Source: Peromyscus leucopus (lineage: Eukaryota; Chordata; Mammalia; Rodentia; Cricetidae). Taken from it: 64,000 bases of DNA. The notes under the pieces were generated by a model. It searched no databases. It saw only the letters and a program-made list of their open reading frames with translations, and was not told the DNA's origin. Within the stretch, counting starts at the first letter, position 1. Each line of letters opens with the position of its first letter. Positions 22,540-33,584 of this stretch are shown piece after piece. The position numbers were made by a program, and so were the translations under genes. The stretch covers positions 44,003,642 to 44,067,641 of the forward strand of contig NC_051072.1 in the NCBI RefSeq assembly GCF_004664715.2, given 5' to 3'.

Positions 22540-22650
22540 AAGGGAATTGCCATTTATTAAGTACAGAGCAAGTGCTGAATAATTTCCATAGGCCATCTCT
22601 TCGCACCTCCTAGAAATCCCGGGGAAACCTGCAATATTCCTGCCTTGTCC
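22540..22650 (-). mobile_element. MIR-like fragment
   Basis: 'ttgccatttattaagtacag... gtgctgaataatttccatag' resembles the reversed MIR core. Weak. Confidence 0.4.
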
Positions 22651-23344
22651 ACAAGGTATGCATCAGTTCTCTTAATGGACATCTGATACTGTGGAGAGAA
22701 CCAAATCCTATACATACTGTTTACCTACACATACAATCCTATGATAAAGTTTAACTCATCGATTAGGCACGACAAGATAATAACAACAATCAGTGTAAAG
22801 TATAACAATGTGCTATGATAAAAATAATTTGGAATTGATGTGTTGTACATGACTGGAATTTTCTATGTAACATTTTTGGACATGATTGGCTACAGGTAAG
22901 TAAAACTGTGGCAGGGAAAACGCTGGCTAAGGAATACTGTTGTTTGCCTCACTGCACAGATCGCTGTCGCATAAGAAATGCACGGAGAATACGAACAAAG
23001 GGAAGAGAAGAACATCCAGATTGCACTCTGGTTTTCTCAGCGTGCATGCACCAGCATGGCGTGGTACATGGAGTTGTTCCTGGCCAACTGAGGAACTGCC
23101 TGGGCATTATCATCATGCAGCTTTGAAATCCGTGAAAGACAGTTTACTTCTGTGTACTTATGCTTATCTGCTTGTCTGATAAATGTGGAGGAGTGTGCAA
23201 AGAAATTTGGCTGGATGGGATTATTTCTACATAAGGGCATTCTTCTTATAACTTTTTGATGATTATTTCGATGGTGTGATTATTTTTACATATGGGCATT
23301 CTTCCTATAACTTTCAATGATTTTTGCCTATTTTCAAACCTATA
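22651..23344. other. Gene-free unique sequence
   Basis: Contains a local near-duplication: 'attatttctacataagggcattcttcttataacttt' at about 23220 recurs as 'attatttttacatatgggcattcttcctataacttt' at about 23279. No gene seen. Confidence 0.5.
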
Positions 23345-23425
23345 CAGTTTGTGGTGGGTGTGATACTGGGAATCAAAGCCAAGGCCTATATACTAGGCAA
23401 GTATACAGCTTTCCCTGCCATATAA
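23345..23425 (-). mobile_element. Old ID-type SINE fragment
   Basis: 'gatactgggaatcaaagcca... tactaggcaagtatacagct' is a decayed reversed ID head. Confidence 0.45.
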
Positions 23426-23667
23426 CAAGTTAGTTTTTGTAAGTTAGACTCTCCAAGAATAAATTCCTAGTTCTTCCCTAGTGTATCAGCACTGAGCTCC
23501 TGTTCATCACCACCAAGCTCTGGAAGACAGCACCCCCACATCTGCACAAATGCCCCTTGCCCTTTCTAGAGTGACCGAGCATGGCACATCCTCTAAAACC
23601 AGGTTGTGGTAGACGGAGTAGCTTTGCTACTTTAGATCACAGATCTTTTCTTATAACACTTTTCCTT

Positions 23668-23818
23668 TAGCTGGGAGTCGTGTACACACTGACAGTTCCA
23701 GCCCTGGGAAGCTGAGGGTGGAGGGTTGAAAGTTCAAGGCCAGAATGAGATACACAATGAGATACTGTCTCAAAACACAAAACCCAAAAAACAAGCAAAA
23801 CAAACAAAACAAAAACAC
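23668..23818 (+). mobile_element. Old B1-type SINE
   Basis: 'agctgggagtcgtgtacaca... gaaagttcaaggccagaatg... tactgtctcaaaac' followed by an A-rich tail. Confidence 0.65.
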
Positions 23819-23989
23819 CCTGGCATTTCAGTTGTCTGTTGCTATATAAGTAACCACATCCAAGCCTCGTGGTTTACAACAGCAAGTTAATATTGACTTC
23901 TGTGGGTCCAGGACTCAGACACACGGTTCTCTTCTGAAGTCTCTCACACAGTGCAGTTGCATGGAGCAGAGGTAGAAGCTATAGCTTCC

Positions 23990-24075
23990 CTACCCCCACA
24001 GCCCAGGGCTGAGGATCAAACCTGATGCCTTACAATGCCAGGCAAAAATGCAATCACCAAGCTATCCCTGCCCAA
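23990..24075 (-). mobile_element. Old ID-type SINE fragment
   Basis: 'gggctgaggatcaaacctgatgccttacaatgccaggc... accaagctatccctgccc' is a decayed reversed ID. The stretch just left (23825-23985, 'ttgtctgttgctatataagt') is probably another ancient repeat that I cannot name. Confidence 0.45.
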
Positions 24076-24245
24076 TCACTCCCATGTGTGGTATGTGGGC
24101 GGGAGGAAGGAAGGATTTATGGGCCGTATTTCTATCAACATTGCTTTTCCATGTGGCCACCTTGGGCTTCCTCATAGCATGGTGGTATCGGGATAGTATG
24201 ATTTCTTATATTGTGACTGGATTTCTCTAGTGAGCCAGCCACAAA

Positions 24246-24440
24246 GAGGGCCAGCCAAATGGCTCAGTATGTTAAAGCACTGGCTGCGGAGCCTGATGAC
24301 CTGTTTTGAGTACCAGGAGCACATGATGGAAGGAGAGAATCGACTCATACAAGTTGTCCTCTGATGTCTACATGTGTGGCATGGACCATCGGCATATACA
24401 GCCCCCACCGTATAAATAGAAAAGAAAATTAAGGAGAATT
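24246..24440 (+). mobile_element. B3 SINE
   Basis: 'gggccagccaaatggctcag', 'ggaaggagagaatcgactca' and 'caagttgtcctctgatgtct' in order, with an A-rich tail. Confidence 0.8.
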
Positions 24441-25747
24441 CCACAAAGAATCTGAAAAGCTTCCTATGACCCAGATCACATCTATATTCTATCGGTCATG
24501 ATGTCCACAGGTCAGCTCAGTCTCAGAGAGGCAGAGGCATAAATGTCACTCTCTGACAGAGAAGAATGACAGCTGTCTTGAAAATAAGTTACTCTACTTG
24601 GCCTACCTTGGAGCAAAATGAACAAAATCTCTCTCTGTTGTCTCTGTCTCTGTTTCTCTCTCTCTCTCTCATTGAACAAAAAAAAAAATGATTAAACATA
24701 ATGTGAGACTTACAGGCTGATTCTCATCATGAACAGCGAGTAACAGAATGGACTCTTGCATTGTTCTGTGAGACATTATGCCCTGAGACAGTTGGACAAC
24801 AGAAAGTGGCACTTAGGGGCATATTAGAGCTGTGGCTGAGTCTGCCAGGATGAATACTGATGTTGAGGAATCTCAATACAGATGCAGATGTCCACTTGCA
24901 ACCCTCCTGAACGAAGGCGAAACCAACCGCGTGACGTCGCCAGACGGTCCCAGACAGGCACACCGATCGATAAGCAGGCCCGATGTGTGGCAGTTTTGAT
25001 GGGCAAGCTTAAGAAGGCTGTGAAACAAACCGAGGATCTGGACAATCTCACTATCAGGAAAGTCTATCATAAGCCCCAGAACGTGACAGAGCCCCCAAGG
25101 AAAACAGCAGCCAGCTGCTTCAGCCGGCTGAGGAACTGAAGAAGCTGGGGGCGAAGCGCAGAGGAAAGTCTGGCTAGCACGTTGGAACCCAATGGGGATG
25201 GCATGCGTGCTGGAGTTAAAGACCCCTAAAGGGCTGACATGATCTGTAAAAAAGAAAATATCTGCAGCTCTCCGGGCCGAGGGACATAGGGAACCATCGC
25301 GGGAGCAGCTGCACAGTGAGCGCCGGGTCGAAGACGCCAGAACAGAGCTAGAATTACTGTGGCTTGGAAGGTGAGCTTGAAGGCCCCTGAAAGGAGCATT
25401 TCTTTTTCTTCATGACTCAGAGAAAGTCAGGAATGAATTCCCTAGACGTGAAATTTAAGGAGGCTTCTGGCCTGTATCTGGAATATTTAGGACTTGTCAG
25501 CCTTGCAATCTGATGGGCAACTGCGGCGAGAAGCTCTGTGAGTCTATGGGGCAGTGAGATGGAACAGAAAGTTACTCTCCTTCCTGGCTCGGCCTCCAGA
25601 CTGGAATATGCGGCTTGTTCTCTGCATTAGAGGCTACTGAAGGCAGAGAGCCCCAGCAGGTCAATCACAATGCCCCAGTCAACAATAAGGCGCTAACTGG
25701 TCTCATCATAAGGTTCTAGTGTCTGGGGCTTTTGTTTGTTTGTCTCA
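24441..25747. other. Gene-free; unresolved CpG-containing block at 24.9-25.4 kb
   Basis: Holds a (TC)n/A-run junction at about 24640-24690. Then a stretch (24880-25370) is unusually rich in CpG for this window ('gcgtgacgtcgccagacggt', 'accgatcgataagcaggccc'). The frame at 24882-25139 (85 codons) ends with a lysine-rich segment (MGKLKKAVKQTEDLDNLTIR) that looks protein-like but is not recognised. It could be a processed-pseudogene remnant or chance. Confidence 0.4.
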
Positions 25748-25942
25748 AGATTTTATTTATTTATTTGGGAAAGGGGGATGTGGGCATGTGTGCCACAGTA
25801 AAGTGTGGCAACCAGAGACCAACTTACAGATGTTGTTTTTTTTTTTTTTTTCTTCCACGGTGTGGGGTCCAGGGATTGAACCCAGGTTGTCAATCTTGAT
25901 GGCAAGTGTCTTTAGCCAATACAGCAATCGTGTCAGCCTCCT
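25748..25942 (-). mobile_element. B3 SINE
   Basis: Reversed B3: 'ggcaaccagagaccaactta', 'ggtccagggattgaacccaggttgtcaatcttgatggcaagtgtctttagcc'. A T-run at about 25836-25851 interrupts it. Confidence 0.8.
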
Positions 25943-26278
25943 GTGGCCTTAAAGCACTCTCCTGAAATTCTAGCACATAGATTTTCCAATTCCTCTGCAA
26001 TCAATTTGACTCCTAGAAATTGAATACAACTAAGCCATCCACAAGCAGGGAATATGTGTGCACTTGGAGATGTTCACAGCAATGTTACTCATAAGTGGAT
26101 TAACTTGGTGCCCCTCAAGCTTTGAAGTGCCTCCCTTGCAGCTTTTTCTTCCTCAGAGGCTGAGTCAGCAGACCTGGGGTGGGATGCATGCCTTTGCATT
26201 TGCATCAGACTCCCAGACAATAGCCAGCCAGCCGTGCTAGGGTCTGTCTACAGCTCACACTCCAAAGTGCCAGTTGAC
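25943..26278. other. Gene-free unique sequence
   Basis: No gene recognised. 'ttcacagcaatgttactcataagtgg' near 26069 hints at ancient L1 3' UTR, but too little is left to call. Confidence 0.4.
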
Positions 26279-26279
26279 T

Positions 26280-26337
26280 CTTAAGCAGCTTTAATATATA
26301 TTAAATAAATATTTAATATATATTAAAGCTGCTTAAG
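26280..26337. repeat. Perfect 27-bp inverted repeat with 4-bp loop
   Basis: The arm at 26280-26306 (starting CTTAAGCAGC) is the exact reverse complement of the arm at 26311-26337 (ending GCTGCTTAAG). Only AAAT at 26307-26310 separates them. The inner arm is a TTAATATATATTAA-type sequence. It sits directly before a TA/TG microsatellite. Confidence 0.97.
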
Positions 26338-26349
26338 TGTATCTATATG

Positions 26350-26396
<47 letters not shown>
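26338..26396. repeat. (TA)n-(TG)n microsatellite
   Basis: A short TA-rich lead, then about 18 TG units (about 26358-26394). Confidence 0.95.
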
Positions 26397-26404
26397 TTTT
26401 GGAG

Positions 26405-26600
26405 ATTTTTGGAGAGCTGGTTCCACAGTCAAAGGACTGACTGCTCTTCCAGAGGACCTGGGTTCAATTCCCAGCATCTGTATGAGAGCTCACAACTGTC
26501 TGTAACTCCAATCCCTCTGCAGGCACTGGTCTCACACGTGGTGCACAGACATACATACAGACCAGACATTCATACATATACAATCAAGACAATTAAAGAA
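26405..26600 (+). mobile_element. B3 SINE
   Basis: 'tgactgctcttccagaggacctgggttcaattcccagcatctgtatgagagctcacaactgtctgtaactcc', followed by '...catacatacagaccagacat' and a short A-rich tail. Confidence 0.88.
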
Positions 26601-29600
26601 GTCCTGGTGGGCAGGACACAATCAAATAAAGGATATGGACAACGTCTTACAATAATGCTGAAACCCAAGCTGGAACAATTCCGAAGCATAGCAATATGAA
26701 GAAATGCATAGGGCACAACTCCTTCTCTATCCAATGGACCTTTAGTTAGCTGAGAAACTCTGGGGGTCCATTAAATACCAGAATGTCCGGAGGTCACTGG
26801 TGTGCTTCCTCTGTTACTTCAGAACACTTGGAAAGCTGAACTGTGTGCCTGGAGGGAAGGGAGCGCAGGGCAGGTGGAGAGGTCCGAAGCTCACATGTTC
26901 TTTTCTAAAAGAACATTTAGTCTGTGACCCAAGACCCGACAGCAATGTGTGGAAAACACGTGATGAAATCCCAAGCGCTAGAATCAAAGCAGTTCAGACA
27001 ATCATCTGCTGCCATTCCAAATTCCTTTAGGGGGCATTCTTCAAATGGCTCTCCCATGGCCTGCTGTGACTCCTCATAGGCCAATGTCCTGCACATCTCC
27101 ATATGTCACACATTCTCCTCCAGATAGTCCCAATGAATGCTTAAAGCAGTTGAATAGGTTTTTAAGAAAGAAGTCGCATTTAAGAGAAAAGCTTTAAAAC
27201 AGGAATTGAATGAACCATATGCAAACCCAAATTCTTTTACAATTCTCCCTACTCTTTTATTGGAATCACCTTATATTAAGTACTGGTTTTCAAATCCTGA
27301 ACCACCAACGACAACTTGGAAAATGTCAACATGGTTTTCTGTTTTATTTTATTAAAATTAAATATAACTTACAATTTTATTGATTGATTGATTGATTGAT
27401 TTTTGGTCTGTGTCCTACATCAATTTTCCTTCATTCTCATGCAAATTACACAGATAGGTACACATAGACTTTTCACACCAGACACTTAAATCTTAGCCTG
27501 ACATGTCTGTGGTATTGAGGCCCTGGCTGCTAGTTAACTAGATGGGGGAGGAAGACAGAGAGAGAGGAGTCTTTGCTCCTTTCTTCCTGCTCACATAACT
27601 TTCATTTCACTCGATCAGAGCTAAGCAAATAATAAAAGGACAAATGGTAGTAGGTGACAATATGAGATTGTGACTTGAGAATAGCTATTCCGTGTGTGTA
27701 GGGGTCATAATTGCTAATGTTTTAGAAACAAATACCACCACCAACAACAATATAGGAGCCCTTGGGACAGACAGTGGACTTTTTTGGGGGGGAGGAGCAG
27801 GGGTGGGGGGGTTCTTCAATAGAAGAAAGTGAGTAAGGGACAGAGAATAGTTTGCCAATTCAAGGATAGAAGAAAAACATTCATACGTAGATTAAAAAAC
27901 CAATACCTTTTAAAAGACTACATTATAAAAGAAAGCAAGAGGAAAACATAAGGGACAAATTCAAGGACAGGCTTTTAAAAGTGCTTATGGGACAAAGTGT
28001 TACCAAAGAAAGGAAATCTTAGCTTGTGAGACTTAGTGTGAGGCGAGGAGATAAAAACCTTTTGTGCAATCAGCAAACAATAGCAAGGAAATCTCAGTTT
28101 TCAAGTCCCGTGGAGAGCCTGGAAGGGAAGTTCTCGAGACAGGGCTGTGTGCAGTTGGGGGGATAAATCATGTCTTTACCTCACTCCGCACGAAGAGATA
28201 GCAGAGCAGGGATGAGATGCATTTTCCAGCGTCTGGGGAGGAACTGATACAAAGCTTTCCCCTAACCACAAAGAGCCAACAGAGCACCCCATTCACATGA
28301 ACGCTCTCTTCCATGACACACTCTGAAGAAGGCACGCGGGCACAGGAGGATGTGGGGAAAGAGCATGTCACCTTCGAGACACACAGACAGACTAGTGGAA
28401 TCTTGATGGAGGAAGTTGGTGAGGCTAGTAGAATCTGCTAGAGCAAATTCTTTCTCCCATGAGGAAAGATTTGGGGGTTTTCTGAGGATGCAATCCTTGA
28501 GTAGCTGGGAAGGTAATGATTCCTTGACACTCCAAAACTATGAGTTTCTCACCCATAACCACAATTATGAAAGGGAAGTTAAGATTGCTTAAAATAAATT
28601 TGCTTTAAAGCATTTACTGAAAAACAGCATTTACTTACATGTCTCAGCATTTACTTAACACATAGACATACACAAGACCCTGAATTCCAGGAAGTAGAGG
28701 CCCACTAGGGTCTTACAAACTTAGGGGGAAAATGTCTGGCATCATATTGACACCAAACATATTTTGTCTAGGCCAAAAAGCACTTAAGTTCATGTCTCAT
28801 GATAAAACATAAAACTAAGAAGGATCTAGCACATATGTGGAATGCGCATTTTAAAAAATGTTGAAAAAACGTAGGCAATCAAAGTTTACAATATCAATGA
28901 CTGTTATAGATCAATTTCCCAAGATCTTCCCTGCTGTTGGGTCAATAGCACTCTTAAGTAGTGGGGGTAACTGGGAAAGGGAGCTCACAGCTGGATCTCA
29001 GAGCTTCCAGTCACTTTCTACCCAAAAAACAAGCAGACTCAGTAATACTCTTGGCTTTCTTCTATATGGAATATTACGAAAACTTCTGTTCAATTTTTTT
29101 TCAAATATTCAGAAAAACATCAAAAGTTCTCTGAAAAGCAATTCTGAGAAGAGCAAGGTCATTGGATGCATTTGACCCATGAATTTTTACACAAACTTGG
29201 GTTTCAGCGTCCTGAAGAAAAGAGAAAGTATTGAAAAAAGAAGAGTATCTCCCTAAAGTGTCTTTTCTGGTTAGAAAGAAACCATCCAAGGATTTTGATA
29301 CACTATGAGAAGTCTGCTTGGCATCTTGATCTGTCCCCATCTGTCTCTCTTCTATGCTTTGAACATTTCCAACTTGGGAAGGAGAGACACAGGGTTGTAA
29401 GTAGAGGTCAATACAGTTTCCATTCTCCCTGGTAGGATTCACGTGTCTTTCCAATCATCTGGGTCTTTAAGAGACATGGTAAGATCTTTCCTTTATTAGG
29501 AGACAAAGAGAGAGTTGGGGCTTTGAAGACAGTTGTAAAGGACATTCTCAATAGGGGGTTTCCTGAACTGTGTGAAAATGGGCTTCTTCTGTCAAAATAA

Positions 29601-29615
29601 GAAAAATTGAGATTC
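26601..29615. other. Gene-free unique sequence
   Basis: Three kilobases with no recognised gene. Contains (GATT)n at about 27379-27401 and a G-rich patch at about 27781-27811. Frames at 28858-29175 (105 codons, sense) and 29101-29454 (117 codons, antisense) overlap tail to tail and show no domain. Confidence 0.5.
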
Positions 29616-29768
29616 AGCTGGGCATGGTGTCAGACATCTGTATGCTAGCTTTGGAGGGCTGAGGTGGGCGGAGCATGTTGAGTTGGAGGCCAGGATGAGG
29701 TACATCTTCGGGAATATAGTAAGACCCTTCCTCACCAAATGAGCAAACAAATAAACAAAGGTTGGCAA
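29616..29768 (+). mobile_element. Old B1-type SINE
   Basis: 'agctgggcatggtgtcagacatctgtatgctagctttggagggctgaggtgggcgg... aggccaggatgaggtacatc' with an A-rich tail ('aaacaaataaacaaagg'). Confidence 0.75.
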
Positions 29769-29880
29769 AACAATGGTTAAAATAATACGAAATTTGAGAA
29801 AATGACAACCCAGGAGGTTGTACTTCCTTAAGACTGTGTTGAGATTATGTGAACATACATCATATTAAAATTCAAAATTC

Positions 29881-29990
29881 TCTCCTTTCTTCCTTCCTTC
29901 CTTCCTTCCTTCCTTCCTTCCTTCCTTCCTCCTTCTTCATTCTTCCTTCTTCCTTCTTTCTGTCTTTCTTCTTTCTTCCTTTCTTTCTTT
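29881..29990. repeat. (TTCC)n/(TTCT)n pyrimidine tract
   Basis: About 110 bp of almost pure pyrimidine on the plus strand, mostly CTTC repeats. Confidence 0.95.
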
Positions 29991-30580
29991 AATAGCACTA
30001 TTGCTGCCAAAGAAATGGTCCTTAATTTTTCTGCATGATAACAACTTTTTATATTCATACTTATTTTATGAAAGTTACTGACCAAAAGATGTGGGTCAGG
30101 AGGGTCACCTGTAAATTTCTTTCAAATATGTTTTGTTTCCTGTGTTTAGCTCTGAATTCCAACATATTGGTCTATTTCATTAATCATAAAAAGCTTTTTG
30201 AAACAAAATTAAAAATAAAGGTAAGAAAAGAGGCAAAGCCTACTGTGCATGTTTTCACCAGTGGTTCATTGTTTGGTTTATGGAATGCTTCTGCTGTGCC
30301 AGGGAATCCAGTTAAGAATCAGAACGATCTCAGATTACCTGAGGTTGATGTATTGTTAGTGGACCGGGACCCTCTTTGTTCAAAGTTATTAGAAATGAAA
30401 AAAAAAAAAAAAAATCCACTCTAGAGACAAGCCCCCAGGGTTTGTTTGTATGTTCGAAAGAATCGATGTGTAGTTTTGATTCTTCAAGCACAAGTCAGGT
30501 TATGTTTGCAAAAGCTGCTTTTTCGAGGAGAACCTACTGGTCGTTTGTAACTGATGATGAAGAGCTACCTTCAGGTCAGG

Positions 30581-30615
<35 letters not shown>

Positions 30616-31552
30616 TACCTGAAGCAGTCCTGTCAATCAGAGCAGGCCCTTTGTCCTGGCCCACAACCTGCTCTTCCTGAGTCACAGACCTTCTGCCACT
30701 GGTTCCTTTCTCATCTTTTCCTGTGTTCCCTTTGTTCACATCTCATTTCTATCATGAAAAGAAATTGTAGCATATAATTTGATACAAAGGTAAATATTAA
30801 ATTCTTTTCCATTTTAAAAACTATTTCTAAAGGTATAGAAAAACTTAAAATTCAAAGATAACAAAAGGTCATTGGCCAATCTCTCTAACAGAATATATAT
30901 TCATTTATGTGTATTCATTCATATATCTACATGAAATTTGACCTTACTAGCTAGAAATTCATGATAATTAAATCTGATTGAGATTAATACTTATTTTATT
31001 GCTTGGAAATTATTTTTAGAGGGAATTGGTAAACAGGAGTTATAACATTAGAGCTACTTAAGGTAAACACTGTCTAGGAATAATTTAGAGTCAAAGAGGC
31101 ATTGTTATTTATTCAGTGGGGGTACATCTTCAGTCTTAATCTTATTTAATTAGCAACTAATTGCAATCACTTCTTTATTTGGAAAGCAAATGTGATAGTT
31201 AATCTTGAGTGTTTACTTCCAATACATCTGCTTTGCCTTCTGGATACGTGATCTCTTTTCCTGACCACTGACGTCCCAGTGTAAGGTGGTGTGGATAGCA
31301 TCCTCAAACGCTTAAATCCACCCACACTGTCAAGTGTTACTGAGACACATTGAACTAGGAGTCTGTGTATTAAATGATCTCAAATTTAGATAGTTTTGAG
31401 TCATATTTCATTGTTATCACTGTTTCCTATTCCCCTTCTTTGAAATACTATCACTTCTTCTCACTGTTGTTGGTGAACCTTTGTCTGGCTTTGCCTTGTG
31501 TTTAATTTTTTAATTAAATTCAAAGGGGAGAAAAACAGAATGTAATCTTTGT
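29991..31552. other. Gene-free unique sequence
   Basis: AT-rich. An A-run at about 30399-30414 and a long T-run at about 30582-30612 may be tails of lost retroelements. Frames at 30035-30777 (129-133 codons) run across these homopolymers and have no domain. Confidence 0.5.
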
Positions 31553-31600
31553 TATATATATATAATATATATATATTATATTAAATATATATATATTAAA
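31553..31600. repeat. (TA)n, imperfect palindrome
   Basis: Alternating TA with 'attatattaaat' interruptions. Confidence 0.9.
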
Positions 31601-31667
31601 GTGAGTAGAATATGAGTTGGCCAACTAAAAGATTTCCTTCTGAGTTAATGCATAGGATTCGGTGCTT

Positions 31668-31858
31668 TTTAGGTTTTTTTTTTTTACTTTTACATTTATG
31701 GGGTAGAGGAGCGTTTGCTGTGAGGCAAATGTGGAAGTCAGAGAACAACTTGCAGAAGCTGGTTCTGTCCTTTCAATCTTGTGGGTTCCAGGAGTCAAAC
31801 TCAGCCCTCAGGCTTGGTGGCAAGCACCTATGCCTGTTAAGCTACCTTGCTGTCCCAG
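31668..31858 (-). mobile_element. B3 SINE
   Basis: Reversed B3: 'aagtcagagaacaacttgcagaagctggttctgtcctttcaatcttgtgggttccaggagtcaaactcag... ggtggcaagcacctatgcctgttaagctacctt'. Confidence 0.85.
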
Positions 31859-32933
31859 ATTCTGTCCTTTTTAACAGTTGGTTTTGAAGGTCAGACAATT
31901 CTGTTTATTTCCTGGTTCTGGACGTTATATCTCAAAGTCAAGGTCAACTGAAAAAAAATGACCCGTATCATGGTATTGTTATACAGAATGTTAGCATCCT
32001 GGAAGTCAGCGGGAGACATTGTCACTTCTTCTTAACGAGTTCTTTGTGGGTAATTCAGTCTTTAACATGACCCTCGGCCCCAACTTAGAAGGTAGTTTAC
32101 GTCAGTGTGGCAAGCTGGGGAAAGAACAGGGGAGAATATGTTGTGTGATGGGCTCAACATGAGAAAGTACAGAGTGAGGCCACCCACTTGAGGATTCAGG
32201 TTCTTGCTAACTGTGCTTGAGAGGTGAGGGAGGAAAGAAAGGGACCTGCTAGAGAATTAGGCAGGTCTCAAGTGCCACGTGAGAGTTTTCATTCTGTAGG
32301 TGAAGAAGACTCAGGAGAGGTCCTAACCTTTGGTGGTATGGCAGGTTTGGGCTCCTCGGCAGTGGGTTATAGGATAGATGTGTTTGCTTTGGGGATAGGG
32401 TCATCAGAAAAGACCACTCTGCTCTGGCCTCAGAAATGATGAAAGCCCGAATCAATGCACCATAAACAAGGGATGAAGAAGAGGGCAGGAGGGGATAAAA
32501 GTCAAAAAATGGTGACAGTGCCACCCACCGAGCTTGCTTACATCCAAAGTTTTCATGTCGTCTGTGGATGTGCAGATGTCCATGCTCGGGCCTGGGCTTA
32601 CTCTATCTACACTGGCCTTGAGATATGTGTTCTTTCAAAACCAGGTTTGCCCAAAGAGAAAGCCAAGCAAAGGATGCTCACCCTCTCTATCCCCTTCTCG
32701 TAAAATCCTCTTAGTCACCCTAGAAAGCATTAGTAGATCAAAGATATTCATTCAAGATCCAGGCAATGTTCAGACAGAGCCACAGCTGGCGAAAACACTC
32801 ACGGCTCTCCTGGCATCCAGATGAACAAAGAGGGAGAACCCACACTGAAAGGCAGTTTCCACCTAACTAGAGACTTTAGGAATTAATGTAGAATCTCATC
32901 TTCCTCAGTCTTTAAATCCCCAACCCCCACAAT
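31859..32933. other. Gene-free unique sequence
   Basis: No recognised gene. Overlapping frames at 32224-32824 lie on both strands and have no domain. Confidence 0.5.
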
Positions 32934-32969
32934 ATACTTCTTTAAGAGAACAAGCTCTTAAAGAAGTAT
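32934..32969. repeat. 15-bp perfect inverted repeat beside an ID element
   Basis: ATACTTCTTTAAGAG (32934-32948) and its exact reverse complement CTCTTAAAGAAGTAT (32955-32969) are separated by AACAAG. Pairing extends imperfectly outward (ccccca... / ...ttgggg). The right arm overlaps the left target duplication of the ID element. Confidence 0.95.
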
Positions 32970-32984
32970 GTTGGGGGGGGGGGG

Positions 32985-33073
32985 GGTTGGGGATTTAGCT
33001 CAGTGGTAGAGCACTTGCCTAGCAAGCGCAAGGCCCTGGGTTCAGTCCTCAGCCCTAAAAAAAAAAAAAAAAA
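32985..33073 (+). mobile_element. ID SINE (BC1-like), nearly intact
   Basis: 'ttggggatttagctcagtggtagagcacttgcctagcaagcgcaaggccctgggttcagtcctcagccc' plus an A-tail. The RNA polymerase III A box (tagctcagtgg) and B box (ggttcagtcct) are both visible. AAAGAAGTATGTTGGG (32960-32975) and AAAGAATTATATTGGG (33071-33086) form a 16-bp duplication with two mismatches. A G-run of about 14 precedes the head. Confidence 0.95.
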
Positions 33074-33219
33074 GAATTATATTGGGTAAAAAAACACCAA
33101 AATATTAAATGTCTCAAAAGATCTGATAGTAAGGTAGCCACGTTAGAAGGTGTGTCTTTCTAAGCCACAATCTTACTTTTAGGGAGCTGGCTCTGCAGCC
33201 AGTCACCTCATGAGCACCG

Positions 33220-33584
33220 TCTTAGTTGGGGTTTCTATTGCTGTGAAGAGATACCAGGACCACAGTGACTCTTATGAAGAAAACATTTAATTGGGGCTGG
33301 CTTACAGTTTCAGAGGTTCAGTCTGTTATCTTCATGGAGGGACATGGGAGCATGCAGACAGATATGTTGCTGGAGAAGGAGCTGAGAGTTTTATATCTTG
33401 ATCTGCAGGTAGTAGAAGCAACTGTGTACTGGGCAGAGATTGAGTATATATATGGGACCTCAAAGTCACCCCCACAGTGACACACTTCCTCCAAGAAGGC
33501 CACGCCCACTCTAACGACACTCCCTATGGGCCAAACATTCAAGCATATGAGTCTATGAGGGCCATACCTATTCAAACCACCACA
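33220..33584 (-). mobile_element. Unclassified rodent interspersed repeat, copy 2
   Basis: 'tcttagttggggtttctattgctgtgaagagataccagg ... ccatacctattcaaaccaccaca' is the reverse complement of the copy at 428-820. Frames of 62-103 codons here are repeat sequence and not genes. Confidence 0.8.

Noticed and set aside
29881..29990. Possible CRISPR or satellite array
   Set aside because: Four-base pyrimidine units with no spacers. An ordinary microsatellite.
32985..33073. Possible tRNA gene at the ID element
   Set aside because: A- and B-box sequences are present, but the match is to the ID SINE with an A-tail and target duplications, not to a folded tRNA.
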